Positions 50,936 to 59,525 of a DNA stretch of 64,000 bases are shown piece by piece. Location: contig JAFZPZ010000015.1 of NCBI GenBank assembly GCA_017552435.1, forward strand, positions 43,552 through 107,551, read 5' to 3'. A program made the position numbers and the translations under genes. Each line of letters begins with the position of its first letter. The stretch's first letter is position 1. This DNA comes from Bacteroidaceae bacterium (lineage in GTDB: Bacteria > Bacteroidota > Bacteroidia > Bacteroidales > Bacteroidaceae). The notes beneath the pieces were generated by a model. It did no database searches and was not told where the DNA came from. It worked only from the letters and a program-made list of their open reading frames with translations.

Positions 50936-53905
50936 GTGAATATTCATACTGATTCCTTACATAAGTTAGCCTATTCCACCGACGCCTCTGCCTACCGTGA
51001 GGTGCCTTACGGAGTAACATACCCTGAAACGATATCGGATATCCAGGCACTCATCACAGAAGCAAAGCGCCTAAATACCCACCTGATTCCCCGTGCTGCC
51101 GGAACATCCATAGCCGGTCAAGTTGTGGGAGACGGAATCGTTGTGGACATTAAGAAATGGGATCAGATATTAGAAGTCAATCAGGAAGAAAAATGGGCTA
51201 GAGTACAACCCGGCGTAGTTCGAGATGAGCTGAACATAGAACTCAAACCTTACGGTCTTCACTTTAGCCCTGAAACATCCACCAGCAACCGTTGTTGCAT
51301 AGGAGGCATGTTTGGGAACAACTCCTGCGGAACCCATTCTTTGATATATGGCAGCACGCGCCATCACGTATTAGCCTGCAAAGGTGTCCTGTCAGACGGG
51401 AGTCTGTTTGATACAGAGCAATTAGATGAATCAAATTCTCTTTTAAAGAAGATTTTCTCACAGCTAAAAGAATGGGCTAATGACACATCAATTGTGGCCC
51501 AAATAGAGGCGGCTTTCCCTGATAAGACACTGAGACGTAGAAGCTGCGGTTATGCCATAGATGAGGCCATTGAGAACGGCAAGATAGATCTTTGCAAACT
51601 ACTCGTTGGTTCTGAAGGCACCCTTGCTTTCATCACAGAGATTAAGGTCTCTCTTGATCCATTGCCGCCAGCAGAAAAGATAGTGGTTTGTGCCCATTGT
51701 GATACATTGGATAAGAGTTTCTTGGCAAACCTTGTCGCACTGAAGCACAATCCTGTTGCAGTAGAATTGATGGATGGTAAAATTCTGGAACTGAGTTTCC
51801 AGAACTTAGAGCAGAAGCGCAACTCGTTCTTTGTTGAAGGATTACCAGCAGCATTGGTTATTGCTGAATTCTGGGGAGAAACCAAAGAGGTAATAGATGC
51901 ACAAGCAACAGCTTTTGAGCAAGCTGCTAAAGAATCTGGATTAGTTTATACCTGCACTCGAGTATATGGCTCAGATGTGGCTAAGGTCTGGGACTTGAGA
52001 AAAGCTGGTCTAGGTGTGCTGAGTGGCATGAAGGGTGATGCCAAGCCCATAGGTGTGATAGAAGACACAGCTGTAGTAGCAGAACGTTTACCGGCCTATA
52101 TGAAGGACTTCCAGGAGATGCTCAAACGATTGGGTACATCCTGCGTATATTATGGTCATATCAGCACTGGTGAGCTACATCTTAGACCAATCATCAATAT
52201 CAAAACCTCTGAAGGTAAGAAGCTCTTCCGAGAAGTGGCCTTTGAAACGGCCAAGTTGGTTAAGAAACACAAAGGTAGTCTGAGTGGTGAACATGGTGAT
52301 GGAAGACTTCGTGGAGAATTCATCCCACTAATGTATGGTGATACCGTATATCAGATGATGCGGGAAGTCAAGCAAACCTGGGACCCTGATGGTGTGTTTA
52401 ATATACATAAGATTATTGACACACCACCTATGGATGAATGGTTACGCTTTGCTGTAGGTCAGAAATATGCTATTGAAGAAGAACTTTGTTCCAATAAGAC
52501 TTACTATAACTGGAGAGCCGCTTTTGATGAATGTAAGGTAGAAGGAGCAAGTGGCGTCCGCAGTCAAGCACACGCATTGATTTGTTCTGTTGAGCAATGT
52601 AATGGAGCGGGTGCTTGCTTGAAATCTAATCTCATTGGAGGCACTATGTGTCCGGCATATAAGTTGTCAGGTGATGAAATGCGTTCCACCAGAACAAGAG
52701 CAAATGTTCTCCGTGAGATACTGACCAGAGGTTATGAAAGTGAAGCATTTGCTGGAGTTAATCAAGGGAAGAGCATATTTGATATTCCTGAACTATCAGA
52801 AGTATTAGATACTTGCTTGGCTTGCAAGGGCTGTTTGTATGAGTGTCCGTCCAATGTGGACATGACTAAGCTGAGGAGCGAAATTCTCCAGCAGAAGTAT
52901 GACCGTCATGGAACGCCACTTCGTTCTTGGATGGTAGCTAGAATGGCAAAGATGGAAGAGTTGGGAGCAAAAGTAAGACCTTTGTACAATTTCTTCGCAT
53001 CATTCCAGCCTTCAGCTTGGGTGATAAAAAAAATAGTTCGTTTCTCTGTAAAACGCAAAATACCCAAACTCAGTAGGTATAGTATGAGGAAGCTTGTTGA
53101 GTTAGAGAATGAAAAGCATCCTGAGATCTACAAGTCTTTGCTAAAGAGAACAGTATATTTATTTGCAGATGAATTTACCAATATGCAGGAGGCAGAGTTG
53201 GGATTGATATTTGCAAAGCTGCTGATGAAGTTGGGGTATAGAGTGGAGATACCTCTGCACGTTGAAAGTGGGCGAGCAGCTATTTCAAAAGGCTGTTTGA
53301 AACTAGCAAAACAGTATGCAGAGGATAATGTACGGTTATTAAAGCATCATATTTATGATGAGGTTCCTTTAGTTGGAATTGAGCCTTCTTGTATCCTTAG
53401 TTTCAGGGATGAGTATCCAGATCTTGTATCGCCTGAGATGAGGGAAGATGCAAAGAAACTAGGAAAAAGCTGCTTGTTGTTTGATGAATTCATTGTTCGA
53501 GAAGCTAAAGCTGGGAGAATCAAGAAAGACGCTTTCAAAGAACTTGATGCTGAAATCTACCTTCATGGTCATTGCCATCAGAAATCATTAATTGGAGTAG
53601 GGAAGTGTGCAGAGATGCTAAAGTTAATACCTGGCGCAAAAGTTAATGTTATTCCGAGTGGTTGTTGTGGAATGGCAGGTTCATTTGGCTATGAGAAAGA
53701 ACACTATAAGACGTCATTGGCCATTGGAGAAATGGTTCTCTTCCCGAAGATTCGGGAAGTTGAAAGTTTAAAATTGAAAGTTGAAAATTCGGAGAAGCAA
53801 TATATCGTGGCAGCGCCAGGCACATCTTGTAGGCAACAGATACTGGATGGAACTGGAGTGAAGGCGTTGCACCCGATTGAAATATTGTATAATTGTTTGA
53901 AATAA
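50936..53905 (+). CDS. FAD-linked oxidase fused to Fe-S/CCG domains (D-lactate/glycolate dehydrogenase-like)
   Basis: 989 residues from a GTG start. N-terminal FAD-binding PCMH domain (RAAGTSIAGQVVGDGIVVDI, GGMFGNNSCGTHSLIYGSTR), FAD-oxidase C-terminal domain with SGEHGDGRLRGEFIP, ferredoxin-type cysteines (CSVEQCNGAGACLK; CLACKGCLYECPSNVDMTKL), and a CCG domain ending HGHCHQKSL and GCCGMAGSFGYEK. Such GlcD-GlcF fusions oxidise D-2-hydroxy acids. Its place inside a polysaccharide locus is unusual. Degenerate heptamers near 53760-53795 add SLKLKVENSE in frame just before the C-terminus. Confidence 0.88.
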   Translation: MNIHTDSLHKLAYSTDASAYREVPYGVTYPETISDIQALITEAKRLNTHLIPRAAGTSIAGQVVGDGIVVDIKKWDQILEVNQEEKWARVQPGVVRDELNIELKPYGLHFSPETSTSNRCCIGGMFGNNSCGTHSLIYGSTRHHVLACKGVLSDGSLFDTEQLDESNSLLKKIFSQLKEWANDTSIVAQIEAAFPDKTLRRRSCGYAIDEAIENGKIDLCKLLVGSEGTLAFITEIKVSLDPLPPAEKIVVCAHCDTLDKSFLANLVALKHNPVAVELMDGKILELSFQNLEQKRNSFFVEGLPAALVIAEFWGETKEVIDAQATAFEQAAKESGLVYTCTRVYGSDVAKVWDLRKAGLGVLSGMKGDAKPIGVIEDTAVVAERLPAYMKDFQEMLKRLGTSCVYYGHISTGELHLRPIINIKTSEGKKLFREVAFETAKLVKKHKGSLSGEHGDGRLRGEFIPLMYGDTVYQMMREVKQTWDPDGVFNIHKIIDTPPMDEWLRFAVGQKYAIEEELCSNKTYYNWRAAFDECKVEGASGVRSQAHALICSVEQCNGAGACLKSNLIGGTMCPAYKLSGDEMRSTRTRANVLREILTRGYESEAFAGVNQGKSIFDIPELSEVLDTCLACKGCLYECPSNVDMTKLRSEILQQKYDRHGTPLRSWMVARMAKMEELGAKVRPLYNFFASFQPSAWVIKKIVRFSVKRKIPKLSRYSMRKLVELENEKHPEIYKSLLKRTVYLFADEFTNMQEAELGLIFAKLLMKLGYRVEIPLHVESGRAAISKGCLKLAKQYAEDNVRLLKHHIYDEVPLVGIEPSCILSFRDEYPDLVSPEMREDAKKLGKSCLLFDEFIVREAKAGRIKKDAFKELDAEIYLHGHCHQKSLIGVGKCAEMLKLIPGAKVNVIPSGCCGMAGSFGYEKEHYKTSLAIGEMVLFPKIREVESLKLKVENSEKQYIVAAPGTSCRQQILDGTGVKALHPIEILYNCLK

Positions 53906-53910
53906 AAACG

Positions 53911-54474
53911 ATGGAAGAAAAGAAATACTACGTACATGAGTCCAGTTATGTGGATGAAGGCGTACAGATTGGAGAAGGAACCAAAATTTGGCATTTTTGT
54001 CATGTGCAGAAAGGGGCAGTGATTGGTAAGAACTGCTCTCTTGGGCAGAATGTGAACATCGGAAATAATGTGAAGGTAGGAAATGGAGTACGCATTCAGA
54101 ACAATGTTTCTGTTTATGAGGGGGTGGAGTTGGAGGATAATGTATTTTGCGGGCCATCTTGTGTGTTTACCAATGTAACAACTCCACGTGCGCATTTTCC
54201 TGTGCATGGGGTATATGCAAAAACCGTTATAAAAGAAGGTGCTTCCTTGGGTGCGAACTGCACGATTGTTTGTGGTCATAATGTGGGGAAAAGCGCTTTA
54301 ATAGGTTCTGGAGCTGTAGTTGCCAAGGATGTTAAGGATTATGCCTTAATGGTAGGGGTGCCAGCGAAACAAATTGGTTGGGTCTGCGAATGTGGCAAAC
54401 GTTTGGGTGATACATTGAAATGTGAATGTGGTAGAGAGTATCAATTGATTGATGATGAACTTGTCAAGAAATAA
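53911..54474 (+). CDS. wbpD: UDP-2-acetamido-3-amino-2,3-dideoxy-glucuronate N-acetyltransferase (WbpD/WlbB)
   Basis: 187 residues from the ATG at 53911. Left-handed beta-helix of hexapeptide repeats (VQIGEGTKIWHFCHVQKGAV, GKNCSLGQNVNIGNNVKVGN), catalytic-region ARAHF-like RAHFPV, then a C-terminal cysteine-rich tail (GWVCECGKRL, LKCECGREY) that may bind zinc. It acetylates the 3-amino group to give UDP-2,3-diacetamido-2,3-dideoxy-glucuronate, completing the wbpA-B-E pathway. It is separated from those genes by four unrelated ones. Confidence 0.9.
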   Translation: MEEKKYYVHESSYVDEGVQIGEGTKIWHFCHVQKGAVIGKNCSLGQNVNIGNNVKVGNGVRIQNNVSVYEGVELEDNVFCGPSCVFTNVTTPRAHFPVHGVYAKTVIKEGASLGANCTIVCGHNVGKSALIGSGAVVAKDVKDYALMVGVPAKQIGWVCECGKRLGDTLKCECGREYQLIDDELVKK

Positions 54475-55498
54475 TGCAAAGAGTAACGATATTAACTGGA
54501 TTAATGTCGTCAAGGCTCTTTGTATCATATTGGTTTTTTTTAGGCATAGCGAAAACTATTATGGGATTTCATTGGGATTCTTTGACAGACTATACCTCAC
54601 CATATACGTCAATGCTTTCTTTTTCGTATCTGGCTATTTGCTACTTTGGAAGCAACTTTCAGAGCCAAAAATTCTTGAAAGTGTTTCGGAATATATGACA
54701 TGTGGAGCTAAAACGCTGTTCCTCAATGTGTTGTATAGAGTCGCCATTCCCTCTGTCATTTTTAGTGTTATTGAGTTTGTTCCCAGTTGTCTCATTCAAG
54801 GTCGTGGGATAGATGTAAGTTATGCTTTCTATAAGACTTTTGGAGGTGGCACCTATTGGTTTACGAGTGCATTGGCGGTGTCGGAGCTAATTTTGCTGCT
54901 TCTGTTCTTCACAAGAAAGAAGAATATTTGGTTCTATGCGTTGATTAGTTTTGCATTATGTGTTGCGGGGTTGCTGATAGTACAGTTGGGCATCTTTGAT
55001 AATGGTATATGGGCATGGCGACAGGGTTTGATAGCTTTATCATTTCTTGGTGTGGGTGGTCTTTACTGGAGATATGAAAAGTCGGTAGACAGATTGATGA
55101 AATGGCGGTTTGTTATTCCTTTGTTGGCAGTTTACGTGTTGATTCTGGCTTTATGTGAGAATACTAATCCACTGATTTCGACTTTAGAAATTCAGCCACT
55201 TGGTTTTTTAACGAGTTTTATCGGATGTGTCCTAATGATATGGTTCTGTAAGTGGATGCCACAAATACGGCAATTGACATTTATCGGTCGTAACTCGATA
55301 GGTTTTTACTTTATGAGCGGTGCATTGCCCATCACTATTAGCATACTCACTCATAAACTGGTGGCAGGTATTCATATCTGGATGATGCTGGCTATTTGTG
55401 TAACGTGTATAGTCATGGCATACGTGGCTGTAATGGCAATTAATCGTTGGCTACCATGGTTATGGGATTTAAGATTGATAAAAAATAATATTCTATGA
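54452..55498 (+). CDS. Acyltransferase family 3 membrane protein
   Basis: About 348 residues, around ten transmembrane helices. The N-terminal INWINVVKALCIILVFFRHSENYYGI carries the conserved His/Arg context of the OafA/OatA-type acyltransferases, and FFFVSGYLLLW follows. It probably acetylates a sugar of the polymer across the membrane. The start (54452 or 54455) lies within the end of wbpD, and its stop overlaps the next start by 4 bp (ATGA), so translation is coupled. Confidence 0.85.
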   Translation: MMNLSRNNAKSNDINWINVVKALCIILVFFRHSENYYGISLGFFDRLYLTIYVNAFFFVSGYLLLWKQLSEPKILESVSEYMTCGAKTLFLNVLYRVAIPSVIFSVIEFVPSCLIQGRGIDVSYAFYKTFGGGTYWFTSALAVSELILLLLFFTRKKNIWFYALISFALCVAGLLIVQLGIFDNGIWAWRQGLIALSFLGVGGLYWRYEKSVDRLMKWRFVIPLLAVYVLILALCENTNPLISTLEIQPLGFLTSFIGCVLMIWFCKWMPQIRQLTFIGRNSIGFYFMSGALPITISILTHKLVAGIHIWMMLAICVTCIVMAYVAVMAINRWLPWLWDLRLIKNNIL

Positions 55499-56502
55499 TC
55501 ATAGTAATTGGTGCAACAAGTTTTATCGGTGTACATACCGTTACAGAATTGGTGAATCAAGGATGTAAAGTCCTTGTAACTGGACGAAAGAACCGCTTTA
55601 AAGAGCACTATGATGCCCTTGGGGTAGAATACCTTAACCTTGACCTTAACGTTGAACAGGACTTCGAGAAGTTGCCCAAGACTGGCGTTGAAGGCGTCAT
55701 CCTCCTTGCAGGTCTTCTGCCGGCCAATGCTCCCGTTAATTTGGACGAGGATGAAAATGCGGCAGACTACTTCCGTATCAATGTGATAGGAACTATCAAT
55801 GTACTGGAATATTGCCGCAAGAATGGTATTAAGAGAGTAATATCAACTTGTTCCTACGCAGATGTTCGTGGAGCATGGAGTGCAGAGAAGAGAATCACTG
55901 AGGAAGAACCCCGTGATTTCATCTACACTGGCGATCATGCCGTATATGTGATTTCCAAGAATGCAGCCAATGATGTGATGGAATACTATAACCAGCAGCA
56001 CGGAATGAAGAATGCTGTGTTCCGTTTCCCGACGGTCTTTGGTGTGACTCCCCACATGTCACTTTTCGTAAATGGTGAGATGAGGAAGTCCGGCTTCCAG
56101 ATCTTCATGGAGAAAGCTGAAAAGGCTGAAGACATTACGGTGTTTGGCAATCCTAAGATGATCCGTGATGTGGGTTATGTGAAGGATATAGCTCATGCAT
56201 TCTATCTGGCCATTAAGAGTGAGAATACTTACGGATTGTATAATATGACAGCCGGAAATGGCGTGACTCTACAGGAACAGGCAGAGGTGATGCGTGATGT
56301 GTTTGGACCTGCTGATGGCCGCAGAAGCCGTATTCTTTACAAGCCGGAAGTCCAGAACAATACGCCTTCATATCTCTTCTCGATGGATAAGGCCAAGAAG
56401 GATTTTGGCTTTGAACCTAAGTTCAAAACCTATCGTCAGATGATGGAAGATTTCAAGAAGGATTGGGACAATAATCTGTATAGAGACTTGTTTAAATACT
56501 AA
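55495..56502 (+). CDS. NAD-dependent epimerase/dehydratase (extended SDR)
   Basis: 335 residues. Rossmann IVIGATSFIGVHTVTEL, catalytic Ser in ISTCSYADVRG and YxxxK in YVISKNAAND. The second half (YGLYNMTAGNGVTLQEQAEV) is typical of sugar-nucleotide SDRs. The exact reaction is not clear; a 4-reductase or epimerase acting on the keto sugar from the dehydratase at 59526 would fit the context. Confidence 0.85.
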   Translation: MIIVIGATSFIGVHTVTELVNQGCKVLVTGRKNRFKEHYDALGVEYLNLDLNVEQDFEKLPKTGVEGVILLAGLLPANAPVNLDEDENAADYFRINVIGTINVLEYCRKNGIKRVISTCSYADVRGAWSAEKRITEEEPRDFIYTGDHAVYVISKNAANDVMEYYNQQHGMKNAVFRFPTVFGVTPHMSLFVNGEMRKSGFQIFMEKAEKAEDITVFGNPKMIRDVGYVKDIAHAFYLAIKSENTYGLYNMTAGNGVTLQEQAEVMRDVFGPADGRRSRILYKPEVQNNTPSYLFSMDKAKKDFGFEPKFKTYRQMMEDFKKDWDNNLYRDLFKY

Positions 56503-56519
56503 CGAAAAATATAAGCATA

Positions 56520-57107
56520 ATGTATAAGCATTTCTTTAAGAGGCTGATTGATTTTATCATTGCTTTGATAGCTTTCCCATTCGTGTTGCTGCTATGTATC
56601 TTCGTATGGATTGCAATCAAACTGGATGATAGTGGACCGCTATTCCACATGGCTTCACGCATCGGTAAGGGCGGAAAGATATTCAAGATGTTCAAGTTCC
56701 GCTCCATGATAGTGAACGCACCGGATTTGAGAATGGAGGATGGGAGTACTTACAATGCGGAAGATGATCCTCGCGTAACCAAAGTAGGAAGATTCCTGCG
56801 CAAGACCAGCCTCGATGAAATTCCCCAGCTGCTGAATGTGCTGATTGGCGATATGGCATTGATTGGGCCACGTCCCGACTCTGCGTTCTACTTGGAGCAC
56901 TATACTCCAGAGGAAAGAGTTATCTTGACTGTCCGTCCGGGAATTACGGGATGGAATCAGGCGATTAATCGCAATTCGGTAGGAACTAAAGAGAAATTAC
57001 AAGCTGACATTTATTATGTGGAGCACCTGTCGTTTGGGTTTGACTTTAAGGTAATCTGGTTAACTATTAAGACCGTCCTTTCACATAAGGACGTTTACCG
57101 TGCGTAG
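56520..57107 (+). CDS. Undecaprenyl-phosphate sugar phosphotransferase (WcfS/PglC type)
   Basis: 195 residues, the short type with one membrane-associated helix ([22 protein letters not shown]). Seen: [42 protein letters not shown]-like [19 protein letters not shown], and RPGITGWNQ. It starts the repeat unit by moving a sugar-1-phosphate onto undecaprenyl phosphate. With the dehydratase and aminotransferase downstream, the first sugar is probably a 4-amino-4,6-dideoxy HexNAc (AATGal-like), as for capsule A of B. fragilis. Confidence 0.92.
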   Translation: MYKHFFKRLIDFIIALIAFPFVLLLCIFVWIAIKLDDSGPLFHMASRIGKGGKIFKMFKFRSMIVNAPDLRMEDGSTYNAEDDPRVTKVGRFLRKTSLDEIPQLLNVLIGDMALIGPRPDSAFYLEHYTPEERVILTVRPGITGWNQAINRNSVGTKEKLQADIYYVEHLSFGFDFKVIWLTIKTVLSHKDVYRA

Positions 57108-57108
57108 C

Positions 57109-58290
57109 ATGAAGAAACTAATGATTGTCGGAGCTTCGGTGCTCCAACTTCCTGCCATACTAAAAGCGAAAGAAATGGGATTGCATGTGGCTGTCGTAGA
57201 TTATAATCCGCAAGCCATTGGTATTCCTTTCGCAGACGAGTACTACAATGCATCTACCATGGATGAGGATGCGGTACTTGCCGCAGCTGTGGATTACCAA
57301 CCTGATGGGATAATGACTTTAGCCACTGATATGCCTATGAGGGGTGTGGCAAAGGTGTCGGATAAGTTGCATCTCCATAGCATCAACTACGATACTGCAG
57401 TGAAGGCTACCGATAAGTATGACATGATCAAGGCATTCAAGGAACACAATGTCCCATCGCCTTGGTTCTTTGTCGTGGATAGTTTGGATGAGTTGAAAAC
57501 TCACGAAAAGAATGTGACCTTCCCGTGCATCATCAAACCAACTGACAATGCGGGCAGTCATGGTGTGGCCAAAGTCAATAGCTTTCAGGAGCTGGTAGCC
57601 AACTATGAGTATGCCCATTCCTGCAGCCGCCACGGAAAGGTGATTGTGGAGGAGTATCTTGATGGACCGGAGGTGTCGGTAGAAGTGATGGTGGTGAACG
57701 GAGAAGTGTACATCCTCCAGATTACCGATAAGATTACCACAGAAGCGCCACACTTTGTGGAGATGGGACACACACAACCATCGCGTCTTCCTTCAGAAAC
57801 GCAACAACAGATTCGCGAGGTGGCTGAGATGGCTTGCAAGTCGTTGGGTTTGGATAAAGGACCTGCACACGTGGAGATGAAGGTCACAGAACACGGACCT
57901 GTGATGATTGAGCTGGGAGCCCGTATGGGAGGTGACAATATCACTACTCATCTTGTGCCGCTCAGTACAGGCATTGATATGGTGGGTTCAACTATCAAAG
58001 TGGCATTAGGAGAGGAACCAGACATAAACCCCACTTTACATTGTGGCTCTGCCATCCGTTACTTTGAGGTGCCTTTTGGAACCATCAAGGCAATCGGGGG
58101 CGTTGAGGAGGCTGAAAAGATTCCAGGCGTAAAACAGATTACCTTCACAAAGACCGTTGGTGAGGATTCAACGCCCATCCAGTGCAGTAATGACCGGATA
58201 GGTTTTGTGATTGCACAAGGTGATACGGCGGAAGAAGCAGTAAAAGCCTGTGAGCAAGCGATGAATTGTATTCAAGTAATAATAGATTGA
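57109..58290 (+). CDS. ATP-grasp ligase
   Basis: 393 residues from the ATG at 57109. Pre-ATP-grasp Rossmann part (KLMIVGASVLQLPAILKAKE), ATP-grasp lobes (FPCIIKPTDNAGSHGVAKVN, KVIVEEYLDGPEVSVEVMVV) and the metal-binding VHVEMKV-like HVEMKVTEHGPVMIELGARM. Such ligases form amide bonds between a carboxylate and an amine. Between an initiating transferase and an aminotransferase it may attach an amino acid or other acid to an amino sugar; this is inference. Confidence 0.85.
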   Translation: MKKLMIVGASVLQLPAILKAKEMGLHVAVVDYNPQAIGIPFADEYYNASTMDEDAVLAAAVDYQPDGIMTLATDMPMRGVAKVSDKLHLHSINYDTAVKATDKYDMIKAFKEHNVPSPWFFVVDSLDELKTHEKNVTFPCIIKPTDNAGSHGVAKVNSFQELVANYEYAHSCSRHGKVIVEEYLDGPEVSVEVMVVNGEVYILQITDKITTEAPHFVEMGHTQPSRLPSETQQQIREVAEMACKSLGLDKGPAHVEMKVTEHGPVMIELGARMGGDNITTHLVPLSTGIDMVGSTIKVALGEEPDINPTLHCGSAIRYFEVPFGTIKAIGGVEEAEKIPGVKQITFTKTVGEDSTPIQCSNDRIGFVIAQGDTAEEAVKACEQAMNCIQVIID

Positions 58291-59516
58291 TGAGGATATT
58301 GCAATTAGCAGGGTATTTCTTTCCGGAGAAAGCAGCCAGTATCTATTTGGAAGAAAATAGATACAGCGCGTTTTCTGAGGCAGGATTGCATACAGTGGTT
58401 TATGCAGCGAGGCCCCAACGTGGTTTGTCGGAGGAGGAATACCAGGAGTATAAGTACAAGAAATTGGAGATGATGTATGACGGTGGTGTTGAAGTGCATC
58501 GTTTCGCCATGTATCGGGAGGGGAAGAATCCCATATTCAGAGCATTAAGGTATTTCTTGATAAGTGTCGTACAATTCTGGAAAGGTGTATGGTCAAAAGA
58601 CATTGATTTGATTTATGTGGCCAGCACTCCACCTACACAGGGTGCCTTGGCTGCTTTGGTGAAGAAGTTCAAGAGGGTGCCGTTTGTATATAATCTTCAA
58701 GACATTTTCCCCGATTCCCTTGCAGGTACTGATTTGGCCCAAAAGGGAGGCCTATTGTGGAAGATAGGTCGCGTGATTGAGAATTTTACGTATCGTAATG
58801 CGGATAAGATTATTGTTATCTCTGAGGATTTCAAGAAGAACATCATGGCAAAAGGGGTTCCCGAAGAGAAGATAGTCGTTGTTTATAACTGGGTGGATGA
58901 AGAGGCTGTTGTGGATGTCCCTCGTGAAAAGAATATCCTGTTTGACCGTTATGGACTGGATCGCTCGAAGTTCTATATCACCTACAATGGCAACATTGGA
59001 TTGACGCAAAACATGGATATGCTTTTGGAAGTGGCCAAGGCATTGGAAGCTAACGAGGATATTCAGTTCATACTGGTGGGTAATGGCGCATACTTGAAGC
59101 AGGTACAGCAGATTATCAGAGAAAGGAACATTGGAAATGTTACACTCTTGCCATTCCAACCTTACGAGGATATTTCCCACGTTTTCTCTTTGGGTGATGT
59201 GAGTTTGGTGATTTCAAAGCCAGGAGTCGGTGCCAACAGTGTTCCTTCTAAGACTTGGAGCATTATGTCTGCTTCAAGGCCTGTGCTTGCAAACTTTGAT
59301 GAAAATGAGTTGAAAACTATCATAGAAAAGAATAATTGCGGATTTTTTACCAAGGCTGGTGATAAGGGGGCCTTTACGGATGCCATTCTGAAACTATATA
59401 ACGATAAAGAACTGTGTCGTGAAATGGGCAAGAATGGCCGACAGTTCGTTATGGACAATTTAACCAAGGCCGTGGGTACAAAGAAATATGTGGATGTTAT
59501 TAAATCATTTGAATAA
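58290..59516 (+). CDS. Glycosyltransferase family 4 (WbuB-like)
   Basis: 408 residues from the ATG at 58290, which shares its A with the previous stop (TGATG). N-terminal ILQLAGYFFPEKAASIYLEE, middle YVASTPPTQGALAALVKKF and VYNLQDIFPDSL, then a GT-B donor site (ISKPGVGANSVPSKTWSIMS). The WbuB type usually adds the second sugar after the initiating transferase, which fits its place two genes downstream. Confidence 0.87.
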   Translation: MRILQLAGYFFPEKAASIYLEENRYSAFSEAGLHTVVYAARPQRGLSEEEYQEYKYKKLEMMYDGGVEVHRFAMYREGKNPIFRALRYFLISVVQFWKGVWSKDIDLIYVASTPPTQGALAALVKKFKRVPFVYNLQDIFPDSLAGTDLAQKGGLLWKIGRVIENFTYRNADKIIVISEDFKKNIMAKGVPEEKIVVVYNWVDEEAVVDVPREKNILFDRYGLDRSKFYITYNGNIGLTQNMDMLLEVAKALEANEDIQFILVGNGAYLKQVQQIIRERNIGNVTLLPFQPYEDISHVFSLGDVSLVISKPGVGANSVPSKTWSIMSASRPVLANFDENELKTIIEKNNCGFFTKAGDKGAFTDAILKLYNDKELCREMGKNGRQFVMDNLTKAVGTKKYVDVIKSFE

Positions 59517-59525
59517 GTGTTGTTT

